Below the pieces are notes generated by a model that saw only the letters and a list, made by a program, of their open reading frames with translations, was not told the origin of the DNA and did no database searches. The position numbers and the translations under genes are program-made. Positions 54,703-62,599 of a DNA stretch of 64,000 nucleotides are shown here, in pieces. The first letter of the stretch is position 1. Each line of letters opens with the position of its first letter. The DNA lies in contig DASXNH010000216.1 of the NCBI GenBank assembly GCA_036495195.1, positions 17,271 to 81,270 of the forward strand, given 5' to 3'. The DNA comes from Palsa-872 sp036495195 (lineage in GTDB: Bacteria; Chloroflexota; Dormibacteria; Dormibacterales; Dormibacteraceae).

Positions 54703-55656
54703 ATGAACCTGCCGGCCTCGGTCCTGACGCTGATAATCGCCCTGCCGATGGGCGCGGCGATCGCCGTCTTCTTCTGGAGCCTGGACCGTATCCGAAGAGA
54801 GCGCAAGGTTCCACTGGAAAACGAAACGGCGCCCAGGGCGACGCCGCGCGAGCTGGTCGAGCGCCTGCTCAGGCCGGCTGCCGACAACCTGAGCCAGCGG
54901 CGAAGCGTCCGCGGCCGCCCGACCCTTACCGAGGACCTGGCGCGGGCCGGCCTCAACATCACTCCGTCCGAATATCTGCTGATCCGCATTGGAGCCGTGG
55001 CCTTGGGAGCGCTGATCGGGCTGTTCCGCTTCGGCTTCACGGCGGGCCCGGTCATCCTCGGGGTGGTCGGATTCATCGTTCCGCCGCTGGTGGTCGCGTA
55101 CTTGCAGCGGCGCCGTCAGAACCTGTTCAACGAGCAGCTCGCCGCAATGCTGCAGCTGCTGTCAAATTCGCTGAAGACTGGCTACGCGATCGACCGTGCG
55201 CTGGAGACCGTGGCGGCGAAGTCTCGACCGCCAGTTTCCACTGAGTTCGAGCGCGTGACCACAGAGGTAACGCTGGGCACGTCGGTTGAGGACGCGCTGA
55301 GCGCGCTGCTGCTGCGAATCAACAGTCCGGACCTGGAGTTCATCGTGACCGCGATCCTCCTCCATATCCGCGTCGGCGGAAACCTGGCTGAGGTCCTGGA
55401 TACCATCTCCGACACTCTGCGCGATCGGCTCCAAACGAAGCGCGACATGAGCGTTCTCACCGCGCAGTCGCGCGCATCGGCCACCATCATCACGGGCCTG
55501 CCGATCCTCCTCGCCCTCGGCCTTTACGTGTTCGTGCCGGGCTATTTCGCGCCGATGACCTCGACTTTCGCCGGCTACATCCTCCTCGGCATTGCCGGGT
55601 TGCTCATCCTGATCGGCAACGTGCTGATCAATCGCATGACTGCGTTGCAGGCTTAG
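54703..55656 (+). CDS. tadB: Tad secretion inner-membrane platform protein TadB
   Basis: Polytopic platform protein for the Tad/Flp pilus, with a type II secretion F-type domain (about residues 145-270: LAAMLQLLSNSLKTGYAIDRALETVA and the second conserved helix SPDLEFIVTAILLHIRVGGNLAEVLDTI). One helix at the N-terminus, two near 95-135 and two at the C-terminus are visible. At 317 residues it is normal. It should sit under the TadA/CpaF ATPase and turn ATP hydrolysis into pilin insertion. Confidence 0.93.
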   Translation: MNLPASVLTLIIALPMGAAIAVFFWSLDRIRRERKVPLENETAPRATPRELVERLLRPAADNLSQRRSVRGRPTLTEDLARAGLNITPSEYLLIRIGAVALGALIGLFRFGFTAGPVILGVVGFIVPPLVVAYLQRRRQNLFNEQLAAMLQLLSNSLKTGYAIDRALETVAAKSRPPVSTEFERVTTEVTLGTSVEDALSALLLRINSPDLEFIVTAILLHIRVGGNLAEVLDTISDTLRDRLQTKRDMSVLTAQSRASATIITGLPILLALGLYVFVPGYFAPMTSTFAGYILLGIAGLLILIGNVLINRMTALQA

Positions 55657-55661
55657 CTCCA

Positions 55662-56546
55662 ATGCTGGCCATCGCCCTGACGGCGGGAATCATCTGCGGC
55701 GTCGTCGTGGTCGCGTTCTTCGTGGCACTGGACCGCAACCAGGCGGCTGCGGCGACGAATGGCGCAGGCTGGACGGCGCCTCCGGCCGGTACGCCCTTCT
55801 TGAAGCGCCTCGAGGGGTTGGCGCGGCCGCTGGCGAACCGGCTGCCCGCCTTGGCGGCGGGCGAGCTGCGCCAGAAGCTGAGCCGTGCTGGCGACCCAGG
55901 CAGCCTGACACCTGCGGGGTTCCAGGCGGTGCGCTATGGGCTGGCTGCGCTGCTCGCCATCGCCGGCCTTGCGATTGGGCTCCTGCTGCCCTTCCGGTTC
56001 CCGCCCATCTTGAATGCGATTGGGAGCGGTGTGGCGTTGGCGGTGCTGGGTTACTTCCTCCCTCTGCTCTGGCTGAATCAGCGGATCTCCGCGCGCCGCA
56101 CGCAGATCCAGCGATCCCTGGCCGAGGCCACCGACCTGCTGACGCTGGTGGTGGAGTCAGGCATGAGCCTTGATGAGGGCTTGCTGAGCATCACTGAGCG
56201 GTTCCACAACGCGCTGGGGGACGAGATCGGCAAGGTGCTGCGAGAGATCAGGCTGGGGCGTCCCCGCATGGCGGCGCTGGAGCACATGGCGGATTCGTGC
56301 GGCGTGGCGGACCTTCATCACCTGGTCGAGTCGATCGTGCAGTCGGACCAGATGGGTGTGCCGATCGCCCGGCTGCTTCGGGTACAGGCCACGGAGATGA
56401 GGAGGCGGCAGCGGCAGACGGCGCAGGAGCGCGCCGCGCAGGCGTCCTCGCGCATGGTGTTTCCGATGGTTGGGTGCATCTTTCCCGTGCTGTGGATCGT
56501 GCTGCTGGGACCCGCGATCATCCAGATCCTGAGCACCGTTCGCTAA
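55662..56546 (+). CDS. tadC: Tad secretion inner-membrane platform protein TadC
   Basis: Second platform protein, partner of TadB. An N-terminal helix (LAIALTAGIICGVVVVAFFVAL) is followed by paired helices near 85-130 and a type II secretion F-type domain (about 155-280: SLAEATDLLTLVVESGMSLDEGL, HHLVESIVQSDQMGVPIARLLRVQA, EMRRRQRQTAQERAAQASSRM). The closing helix is PMVGCIFPVLWIVLLGPAII. At 294 residues it is full length. It lies 5 bp after tadB and 3 bp before the MerR gene. Confidence 0.93.
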   Translation: MLAIALTAGIICGVVVVAFFVALDRNQAAAATNGAGWTAPPAGTPFLKRLEGLARPLANRLPALAAGELRQKLSRAGDPGSLTPAGFQAVRYGLAALLAIAGLAIGLLLPFRFPPILNAIGSGVALAVLGYFLPLLWLNQRISARRTQIQRSLAEATDLLTLVVESGMSLDEGLLSITERFHNALGDEIGKVLREIRLGRPRMAALEHMADSCGVADLHHLVESIVQSDQMGVPIARLLRVQATEMRRRQRQTAQERAAQASSRMVFPMVGCIFPVLWIVLLGPAIIQILSTVR

Positions 56547-56549
56547 CGC

Positions 56550-56900
56550 ATGAGCGGCCGCACGACCCCTCGGGGTCTGCAACAGTCGTTCAGCGATCTC
56601 GACAAACCCCTCTACACGATCAGCGTCGCAGCCGAGATCCTGGAGACGCACCCGCGCACGCTGATGCTTTACGAGGACGCGCAGCTGCTGGAGCCGCACC
56701 GGACGGTGACGAACCGGCGGCGGTACTCGCAACGGGACATCAGCAAAGTGCAGGTGATCCAGTATTTGACGAGGGAGAAGGGGGTCACGCTGGCGGGTGT
56801 GCGCCACATCCTGAGCCTGTTCGACGTGATGAAGAAGCACAAGGTGGAGCCGCCGGCCAACCTGAGAGAGATCTTCGACCGGTACTCGCAGATTAACTAG
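56550..56900 (+). CDS. MerR family regulator, HspR-like
   Basis: A 116-residue DNA-binding protein. YTISVAAEILETHPRTLMLYEDAQLLEPHRTVTNRRRYSQRD is the winged-helix MerR domain, and GVTLAGVRHILSLFDVM is the HspR-type continuation with a short dimer helix. No effector Cys are seen, as in HspR, which acts with DnaK to repress heat-shock genes. It is the last gene of the cpaB-tadB-tadC unit (3-bp gap), an unusual place for HspR. A link to pilus or stress control is possible; the nearest heat-shock gene here is hsp20 about 49 kb away. Confidence 0.83.
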   Translation: MSGRTTPRGLQQSFSDLDKPLYTISVAAEILETHPRTLMLYEDAQLLEPHRTVTNRRRYSQRDISKVQVIQYLTREKGVTLAGVRHILSLFDVMKKHKVEPPANLREIFDRYSQIN

Positions 56901-57022
56901 CTCCCCTTCACCTCACGGAAGCCACATCAGCTCCACCATCGGAGCGGCAAGGGACCGCGCGGGTACGCACCGCTTCGAGCCATCAGCAGGGCCCAAGCCC
57001 GGCACTCCATGACCGGCTGGAG

Positions 57023-57388
57023 CTAGCCCGCCGCCTCTTTTCGTCTCTTCGCCACCGGCGCCCACAGGCTCTCCAGGTCGTAGTACGACCGCTCGCCTGG
57101 TAGGAACACGTGCGCCAGGACTGAGTCGAAGTCCAGCAGGATCCACGTCGCGTCCTCATATCCGTCGACCGCCAGCGGTTTGAGGTCTTTCTCTTTCGCC
57201 GCGTCGACCATGCCGTCGGCGATTGCCTTGACCTGGCGATCGGTTTCGCCCTCGCACACCACGAAGTAGTCAGCGATCGTGGTCTTGTCCCGCACATCGA
57301 TGACGACCGGCTTCCACGCCTTTTTGTCGGTCGCGGCACCCTTCAGCAGCTTCGCGAGCTGCAGGGGAGTCGTGCGGGCTGCCTTCAA
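57023..57388 (-). CDS. rsfS: Ribosome silencing factor RsfS
   Basis: Binds uL14 and blocks 30S-50S joining under poor nutrients. VVIDVRDKTTIADYFVVCEGETDRQVKAIADG near 28-60 and DATWILLDFDSVLAHVFLPGERSYYDLESLWAPA-type residues near 80-110 are classical. At 121 residues it is full length. The start is TTG, 8 bp after the nadD stop, just after a GAGAAG ribosome-binding site. It ends the rplU-rpmA-obg-nadD-rsfS string, the usual order in many bacteria. Confidence 0.93.
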   Translation of the reverse strand: MKAARTTPLQLAKLLKGAATDKKAWKPVVIDVRDKTTIADYFVVCEGETDRQVKAIADGMVDAAKEKDLKPLAVDGYEDATWILLDFDSVLAHVFLPGERSYYDLESLWAPVAKRRKEAAG

Positions 57389-57396
57389 CTTCTCGA

Positions 57397-57993
57397 TTAT
57401 CCCGCGTACAGCCGGTGCTCGGCGATGTACCTCTCCACCGCCTTCGAAACTTTGCCGGTGATCGGCTCGCCGGCGGCCACCGCCCTACGGATCTCGCTGG
57501 CCGAAACATCTGGGGTGGTCGTGAGGCAGAGGACAACCTTTGCCTCGTCCAGGCCAACTCCCTTCAAGTCCTCCTCGCGCGGCGCCGCCCCACCGGGCCG
57601 GGCCACGACGACTATCGTCGCCAGCTCGCGTACCTTCTCGGGCTCGTGCCATGTCGAGAACAGGCGCGCTGCATCCCAGCCCAGGATCAGGAACAGCTCT
57701 TCCTCAGAATGCTGGCGCTGCAGCTCCCGGAGCGTTTCCACGGTGTATGACGGTCCTTCGCGCCTCATCTCCATGTCGGAGACCTCAAAGCGCGGCTCGC
57801 CCTCGATCCCGAGCCGGCACATCTCGAGTCGCTGCTCCGCGGATGCAAATGCGGGTGGCCGGTGGGGTGGCTGCGCCGCGGGAATGAACACCACGCGGTC
57901 GAGCTCCGCGCAATCGACCGCCGCGTCAGCTGCGGCCAGATGCCCGAAGTGGAACGGGTCGAAAGTGCCGCCCAGTAGTCCGATCCTGCTCAC
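57397..57993 (-). CDS. nadD: Nicotinate-nucleotide adenylyltransferase
   Basis: Joins nicotinate mononucleotide with ATP to make deamido-NAD in NAD synthesis. LLGGTFDPFHFGHLAAAD at residues 6-23 holds the nucleotidyltransferase motifs GGTFDPxHxGH. SASEIRRAVAAGEPI near 170 is the C-terminal ISxTxIR-like motif. At 198 residues it is normal. The GTG start overlaps the obg stop (GTGA), so translation is coupled. Confidence 0.94.
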   Translation of the reverse strand: MSRIGLLGGTFDPFHFGHLAAADAAVDCAELDRVVFIPAAQPPHRPPAFASAEQRLEMCRLGIEGEPRFEVSDMEMRREGPSYTVETLRELQRQHSEEELFLILGWDAARLFSTWHEPEKVRELATIVVVARPGGAAPREEDLKGVGLDEAKVVLCLTTTPDVSASEIRRAVAAGEPITGKVSKAVERYIAEHRLYAG

Positions 57994-59231
57994 GGTTGGT
58001 ACTCGAACTCCACTTCACCGATTCTCACAGTGTCGCCTGGCTGCACGCCAGCCGCTTCCAGCGCCGCGTTGACTCCGATCTTGTCGAGTTCCGTCTGGAA
58101 TCTTGCCAGGCCTCCGGACGAGTCGAGGTCGGTCCGCTCCACCAAGCGCTCCACCCGGTCTCCTTGGACCACAAACCCCCACCCCGTTTTTTCGACGGCC
58201 AGCTCCGAGCGCCCTGCGACCAGAAGCCTCTTGAGGCGGACTGGTCCCTGCGGCTTCACCTCCGGAGCGGTTGCCAATGTGGCGACCATCGAGTCGATCA
58301 GCTCCTCCAGGCCCTCTCCCGAAAGCGCGGAGACGAAATGGATCGGGCCCCTGCGTCGCGACCGCGTCCGAAGCTTTCGAGCCTCGTCCATGTCGACCTT
58401 GTTGATGGCCACGATGTATGGTCGCTTCGCGAGCTCCGGCGAGAACTGCTCGACCTCCGCCTGCACCATCGAGAGGTCCTGCCACGGGTCCGGGGACGTG
58501 CCGTCAATTACGTAAACGAGGATCTTGGTGCGCTCGACGTGGCGCAGAAACCGCAGACCCAACCCGACGCCAAGGGACGCGCCTTCGATGAGGCCGGGGA
58601 TGTCCGCGATCACGATTCGTCCACCACGCGACTCCGCAACGCCAAGCTGCGGATCGAGGGTCGTGAACGGATACGCCGCCACCTTCGGCTTGGCTGCGGT
58701 CAACGAGGCCAGCAGCGACGACTTGCCCGCATTCGGCGGCCCGACCAGCCCGACCTCCGCGATGAGCTTCAGGTCCAGCGTGACCGCCAGCTCCTCGCCC
58801 TTCAGCCCCGGCTCTGCGTAGTCTGGCGCGTGCCGCGTCGAGGTCTTGAAGTGCACGTTGCCGCGCCCTCCACTGCCACCGCGTGCGATCACCGCCCTGG
58901 CGCCCGGGTGCTCGAGATCCGCGATCACCGCGCCATCGGGATCCAGGGCGACGGTGCCGACGGGGACTTCGAGGGTTATGTCCTTGCCGTTACGGCCCGT
59001 CTTGCGGCCACCCGCTCCGTTCACACCCGGCTCGGCCTGCCACCGCAACTTCTGCTTGTAGCGAGATAGATCCGAGACGCTGGTGGTCGCCTTCATCCAC
59101 ACCGAGCCACCCCGACCGCCGTCGCCCCCATCGGGGCCGCCACGTGGAGTGAATGGCTCTCGGCGAAAGGATGCGGAGCCGCGTCCGCCCTGACCGGCCC
59201 GAATGTTTACGCGGGCCGAGTCGACAAACGT
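57990..59231 (-). CDS. obg: GTPase Obg, apparent ACG start
   Basis: Ribosome-assembly and stress GTPase. The glycine-rich Obg fold (residues 1-158) begins FVDSARVNIRAGQGGRGSAS and contains GGPDGGDGG. The G domain has GPPNAGKSSL near 169, VIADIPGLIEGA near 214 and NKVD near 282. A C-terminal OCT domain (WGFVVQGDRVERLVERTDL) closes the 413 residues. No ATG, GTG or TTG occurs in frame where the family's Met lies; the codon in that place is ACG at 59229-59231, 10 nt after AGAGG. The next upstream start (GTG 59351) would add 40 unrelated residues inside rpmA. Confidence 0.93.
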   Translation of the reverse strand, partial: TFVDSARVNIRAGQGGRGSASFRREPFTPRGGPDGGDGGRGGSVWMKATTSVSDLSRYKQKLRWQAEPGVNGAGGRKTGRNGKDITLEVPVGTVALDPDGAVIADLEHPGARAVIARGGSGGRGNVHFKTSTRHAPDYAEPGLKGEELAVTLDLKLIAEVGLVGPPNAGKSSLLASLTAAKPKVAAYPFTTLDPQLGVAESRGGRIVIADIPGLIEGASLGVGLGLRFLRHVERTKILVYVIDGTSPDPWQDLSMVQAEVEQFSPELAKRPYIVAINKVDMDEARKLRTRSRRRGPIHFVSALSGEGLEELIDSMVATLATAPEVKPQGPVRLKRLLVAGRSELAVEKTGWGFVVQGDRVERLVERTDLDSSGGLARFQTELDKIGVNAALEAAGVQPGDTVRIGEVEFEYQP

Positions 59232-59244
59232 GCGCGAACGACCT

Positions 59245-59499
59245 CTATTCGGCGACGATGTTGACCCGCCGGCCGTCCTTGCCCACGCGCACGTACTTGA
59301 CTTCGCCTGGAGCGAGCGCGAACAGGGTGTGGTCGCGTCCGATACCGACACCGTCGCCCGGCGTGATCTTGCTCCCGCGCTGGCGAACCAGGATGGTGCC
59401 GGCGTTCACGGTCTGGCCCGCGTAGATCTTCACGCCAAGCATCTTCGGCTTGGAGTCGCGCCCGTTGCGGGACGACCCACCGCCCTTCTTGTGCGCCAT
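59245..59499 (-). CDS. rpmA: 50S ribosomal protein bL27
   Basis: Ribosomal protein near the peptidyl transferase centre. MAHKKGGGSSRNGRDSKPKM is the conserved basic N-terminus, then LGVKIYAGQTVNAGTILVRQRG and PGDGVGIGRDHTLFAL. At 84 residues it is full length. The ATG shares one base with the rplU stop (TAATG), and its stop lies 13 bp before the ACG of obg. Confidence 0.97.
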   Translation of the reverse strand: MAHKKGGGSSRNGRDSKPKMLGVKIYAGQTVNAGTILVRQRGSKITPGDGVGIGRDHTLFALAPGEVKYVRVGKDGRRVNIVAE

Positions 59500-60026
59500 T
59501 ACTTGGTCTCCTTGTCTGTCTTCGGCTTCCTGGGCGCGCGCTTGGCGGGCGCCTCGGCCTTACCGGTGACCGTCTCATCGTTCTCGCTCGTGGCCGCCGT
59601 TTCGGCTGATGCCTTCGCCGGCTTGGTCTTCTTGGTCTCCGTCTTCGGCTTCGCCTCGGCCTTGGGCTCGTCCTTCGAGCCTGTCGCTTTGGTCAGTCCG
59701 CCGACCGACAGGATCTCGATCGCCGTGAGGTCGGCGCGCCCGCCGCGATGTACGCGAACCCGCTTCTTCGATTTGTAGCGGAGGGTTTCGATCCTTGGCC
59801 CGCGCCGGTGGGCCAGGATTTTGACGTCGATGTCGATCCCCTCGATGCCGGGGTTACCCACCTTGATGTCCGGCCCATCGCGCATGAGGAGGACCCGATC
59901 CAGCTTGATCGACGAGCCGGGCTCACCGGCCAGGCGATCGACCAGAATCTGGTCGCCTGGGGCCACGCGGTACTGCTTTCCGCCGCTGACGACGACAGCC
60001 GACAGCGAACCATCCGATTTGGGCAC
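59499..60026 (-). CDS. rplU: 50S ribosomal protein bL21 with low-complexity C-terminal tail
   Basis: Ribosomal protein bL21. AVVVSGGKQYRVAPGDQILVDRL starts the fold, and VKILAHRRGPRIETLRYKSKKRVRVHRGGRADLT completes it by about residue 107. A further 65 residues of Lys/Ala/Glu/Thr-rich sequence follow, not part of the standard 103-residue protein. The GTG start at 60024-60026 is preferred because it is the first start before the conserved region and fits the 20-bp gap to the membrane-protein operon upstream. Confidence 0.95.
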   Translation of the reverse strand: MPKSDGSLSAVVVSGGKQYRVAPGDQILVDRLAGEPGSSIKLDRVLLMRDGPDIKVGNPGIEGIDIDVKILAHRRGPRIETLRYKSKKRVRVHRGGRADLTAIEILSVGGLTKATGSKDEPKAEAKPKTETKKTKPAKASAETAATSENDETVTGKAEAPAKRAPRKPKTDKETK

Positions 60027-60046
60027 GAACGGGATTCTACCAAGGT

Positions 60047-60856
60047 CTACCTCATCAGGAAGGAGGTGAGTACGACCAGCGCCAGCACCAGCAGCGCGTA
60101 AGGGGCGACCACCCGCTGGTACCAGCCTCGGGCTGTTTCGACGCCCCGACGGAGCATCAGAGCACCCGCGCCGATGCCCAGGGCAGCCACCGCCAGCGTG
60201 ATGCCGAAGAAGCGCAGAAGCCCCAGCGCGTCGTCCGCGGACGGCGGGAAGAACAGGGTGGCGAAAAGGCCGCAGTAGGGAAACCAGCACAGCGCACGCG
60301 CCGCGTCGAACCGGGGGCGGGCGCGCCGGTCGCCGGGAGGCGCGAGCGGCCACAGCCCGAGCAGGGCCGGCAGGCAGAGCAGGTAGAGGAACCCGCTGGC
60401 GAGCTTGACGGGAAGCAGCGATGAGACCAGGACGTTGCCGAGCACCTGGGGCCGCAGGCTCTCCGGCTGTACCGCCGGCCCCAACACCGCGAGCAGCCAG
60501 CAGAACTGGATCACCAGAAGGAGGCCCGGCGCCCGGACGAACTCGACCGTCAGCGCGAGCTCTGCCCACACCGTGAATCCGAGCACCATCGCGGCGACGA
60601 TCACGTTGCGTTCCTCCGACGTCACCGGGTTGAAGGGCGCCGCGAGCTGGACCGCGGCGAGCATCGTGAACAGCGCCACCGTCGCGACCACGGGCGAGCG
60701 CAGCTCCCGGACGGTCGGTGGCAGGAGCCACTGGCGCTGGGCGACGCGCGTCCATAACACCTCCGCCCCGAACCCGACGATCGCGATCGTCAGCAGTCCT
60801 GGATAGAGGGCGAGCGCGACAGTATGGGTCGCCAGCGCCGAAAGGATCTGTGTCAT
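60047..60856 (-). CDS. NuoH/HyfC-like membrane subunit
   Basis: Polytopic protein of 269 residues with about eight hydrophobic segments. Its general layout resembles the NuoH / HyfC / complex I subunit 1 family, which joins quinone or hydrogenase modules to the membrane arm. YPGLLTIAIVGFGAEVLW, VRELRSPVVATVALFTMLAAVQLAAP, ALTVEFVRAPGLLLVIQFCW and LLPVKLASGFLYLLCLPALLGLWPLA mark the helices. Similarity is weak, so the name is tentative. The start overlaps the previous gene by 4 bp (ATGA). It is the last of four membrane genes, only 20 bp before rplU. Confidence 0.6.
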   Translation of the reverse strand: MTQILSALATHTVALALYPGLLTIAIVGFGAEVLWTRVAQRQWLLPPTVRELRSPVVATVALFTMLAAVQLAAPFNPVTSEERNVIVAAMVLGFTVWAELALTVEFVRAPGLLLVIQFCWLLAVLGPAVQPESLRPQVLGNVLVSSLLPVKLASGFLYLLCLPALLGLWPLAPPGDRRARPRFDAARALCWFPYCGLFATLFFPPSADDALGLLRFFGITLAVAALGIGAGALMLRRGVETARGWYQRVVAPYALLVLALVVLTSFLMR

Positions 60857-62070
60857 AAGCCCGCCAGCGCCAGGAAAGGTTGCGGATACAGCCCGATGAC
60901 GACGTTGATGGCGAGGGCGATCCCCACTCCCCAGGCTTGACGCCCTCGAGGCAGGCCAAGACTGCGGCCGAGCCGAAGCGACGGTGGCAGCCACAGGAGC
61001 AGGCCGAGCCCGATCGCCAGCGCGAGCGGCCAGTACAGCTGCGTCGCGCCGCGCAGAAGCAGCACGCGGGCGGCAAACCCGGCGAAGGGCGCTGCCCCGG
61101 CCAGCATCGCAGCCGCGAGCAGGTTGATGGGCCTGTCGTTGGGCCGCTTCTCACGCAGCGACTGGCGCGACCACAGATACAGAGGCAGGCGGCTGAGCAC
61201 GATTCCGTACAGCAGGAGGATCGCCGCGCGTTGCCCGTCGGCGATCGCGAGCCCCAGGCCGCACAGCACCAGCCCCCAATCCGCCATGAACGAGTAGTGC
61301 CACGCCGCGGCTCCGTTTTCAGTGCGCCAGGACGCAACGCTGCCCCAGACGGAGTTGATGAGCCCCAGGCCGATCATCAACGCGCCGAGGACGCCGCCTT
61401 CGGATGGGAGCAGCTCGCGCGCCTGAGCGAGGACGGCAAGGGCCAACACCGGCCCGATGAGTGCGATCCACGGAATCGAGGAGGTAGCGGTCCGCTCGTT
61501 GGGGTCGAAATCGTTCATGTAAGGCAGCGTTCCGATGGCGGCCGAAAGGCCAGCCACGAGGCCGACGGCCGCCAAGCGCTGAAGAAACTGCGGCCCCTGG
61601 GCGCGCGCGCACACGGCGGCAAGCGTCAACAGAACGACCGCGAGCACCGGCCCTCGCAAGCGCAAGGCAAACGTTCGGCTGCCCGCCGCCGCCGCTTGCA
61701 GCACGGCGAGGACGAGCACGACCAGGACCAGGATCTCGAGACTGCCGGAGGCGGCGATGGCGGCCATGCCGGCGAGGCCCGCCAATCCCCAGGTCAGCAG
61801 GATCGCCCGCTCGACCGCCAGCGGAGCGAGGACCACGGTCAGCACCATCGCGGCCCCTGCAGCGATCAGCAGCGCCCGGCCTTGGGGCGAAAGCTCGAGG
61901 CCGACGCCGAGCTGGTTCGAGGTCACCCCAGGCGACGCGAGGACGACGGCCGCCAAGCCCAGGAGCCCAAACACCGCAGCGGCAAGAAGGGCCGCCCTCG
62001 GCCGCGCCCTGAGGACCGCCGCGAACACCGACCCGACGGCCGGCAGCCCGATCGCAAGCTCAGGTTCCAT
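60853..62070 (-). CDS. NuoM/NuoN/HyfF-like proton-conducting membrane subunit
   Basis: A 405-residue protein with about eleven or twelve hydrophobic helices. ASWRTENGAAAWHYSFMADWGLVLCGLGLAIADG and LAAAMLAGAAPFAGFAARVLLLRGA resemble the Mrp-antiporter-like subunits (NuoL/M/N, HyfF) of complex I and group 4 hydrogenases. A charged loop MNDFDPNERTATSS lies near 188-200. Typical Lys/Glu residues are fewer than in true NuoM, so it is a divergent member. It overlaps the next gene by 4 bp and the previous by 11 bp. Confidence 0.6.
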   Translation of the reverse strand: MEPELAIGLPAVGSVFAAVLRARPRAALLAAAVFGLLGLAAVVLASPGVTSNQLGVGLELSPQGRALLIAAGAAMVLTVVLAPLAVERAILLTWGLAGLAGMAAIAASGSLEILVLVVLVLAVLQAAAAGSRTFALRLRGPVLAVVLLTLAAVCARAQGPQFLQRLAAVGLVAGLSAAIGTLPYMNDFDPNERTATSSIPWIALIGPVLALAVLAQARELLPSEGGVLGALMIGLGLINSVWGSVASWRTENGAAAWHYSFMADWGLVLCGLGLAIADGQRAAILLLYGIVLSRLPLYLWSRQSLREKRPNDRPINLLAAAMLAGAAPFAGFAARVLLLRGATQLYWPLALAIGLGLLLWLPPSLRLGRSLGLPRGRQAWGVGIALAINVVIGLYPQPFLALAGL

Positions 62071-62599
62071 CGATCTCTCTCACTCGGATCAGGGAGATGC
62101 CACCCGCGACGATCGCCGAAAAGATGTACACCGCCGGCCCGGGGCTGGTGCCGGCGACCCCAGCCGCCACTGCCACCGCCAGCGCCAGCGCTGCCAGCGC
62201 ACCCAGGACTGCCGGCGGCTCGCTCGCCGTGAGCACGCGGGCCGCCATCAAGCCGAGGACGGACAGTGCGGCGAACCGGACGGATGCCCCAGGCCCGGTC
62301 GTCACCGAAGTCGAGATCCAAAGCGCCAGCAATCCGATGGCCGCTGCGAGCACCACTCTCGCCGTCGAGCCTGCGGGCATGACCCCCCAGACGTCGGGTC
62401 CCGAACGGAATCGCCGCCCCGCCGCGATGCCGCCTCCAACCAAGAAGGCCGATGCGGCCAATGGCCCGCCGCCGGTCTGCGCCAGCACCGCAAATCCGAC
62501 AGTGATCAGGGCCATACCAAGCGCGAGCGCGCGGCGACCCTCGGACAGGACAAACAGAGCGGCTCCAAGCCAGGCGATGAAAGCGGCGGCGGCGTTCAC
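62060..62599 (-). CDS. Small polytopic membrane protein (HyfE-like position)
   Basis: A 179-residue protein with about six hydrophobic helices, rich in Ala, Gly and Leu. It begins VNAAAAFIAWLGAALFVLSEGRRALALGMALITVGF and ends IFSAIVAGGISLIRVREIDGT. Size and place between two larger proton-channel-like genes recall HyfE, though similarity by eye is low. The GTG start overlaps the preceding stop (GTGA), and the end overlaps the next gene. It is most likely a structural subunit of the same membrane complex. Confidence 0.55.
   Translation of the reverse strand: MNAAAAFIAWLGAALFVLSEGRRALALGMALITVGFAVLAQTGGGPLAASAFLVGGGIAAGRRFRSGPDVWGVMPAGSTARVVLAAAIGLLALWISTSVTTGPGASVRFAALSVLGLMAARVLTASEPPAVLGALAALALAVAVAAGVAGTSPGPAVYIFSAIVAGGISLIRVREIDGT

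Noticed and set aside
56901..57022. Flp pilin or other small gene after the MerR gene
   Set aside because: No prepilin-like GxxxxxE helix or start with ribosome-binding site is present. Only weak 5-bp inverted repeats between convergent genes.
60027..61337. Long N-terminal extension of the rplU frame
   Set aside because: The extension overlaps the HyfC- and HyfF-like genes, is Arg/Pro/Gly-rich like a shadow frame, and a GTG at the bL21 start gives a normal protein.
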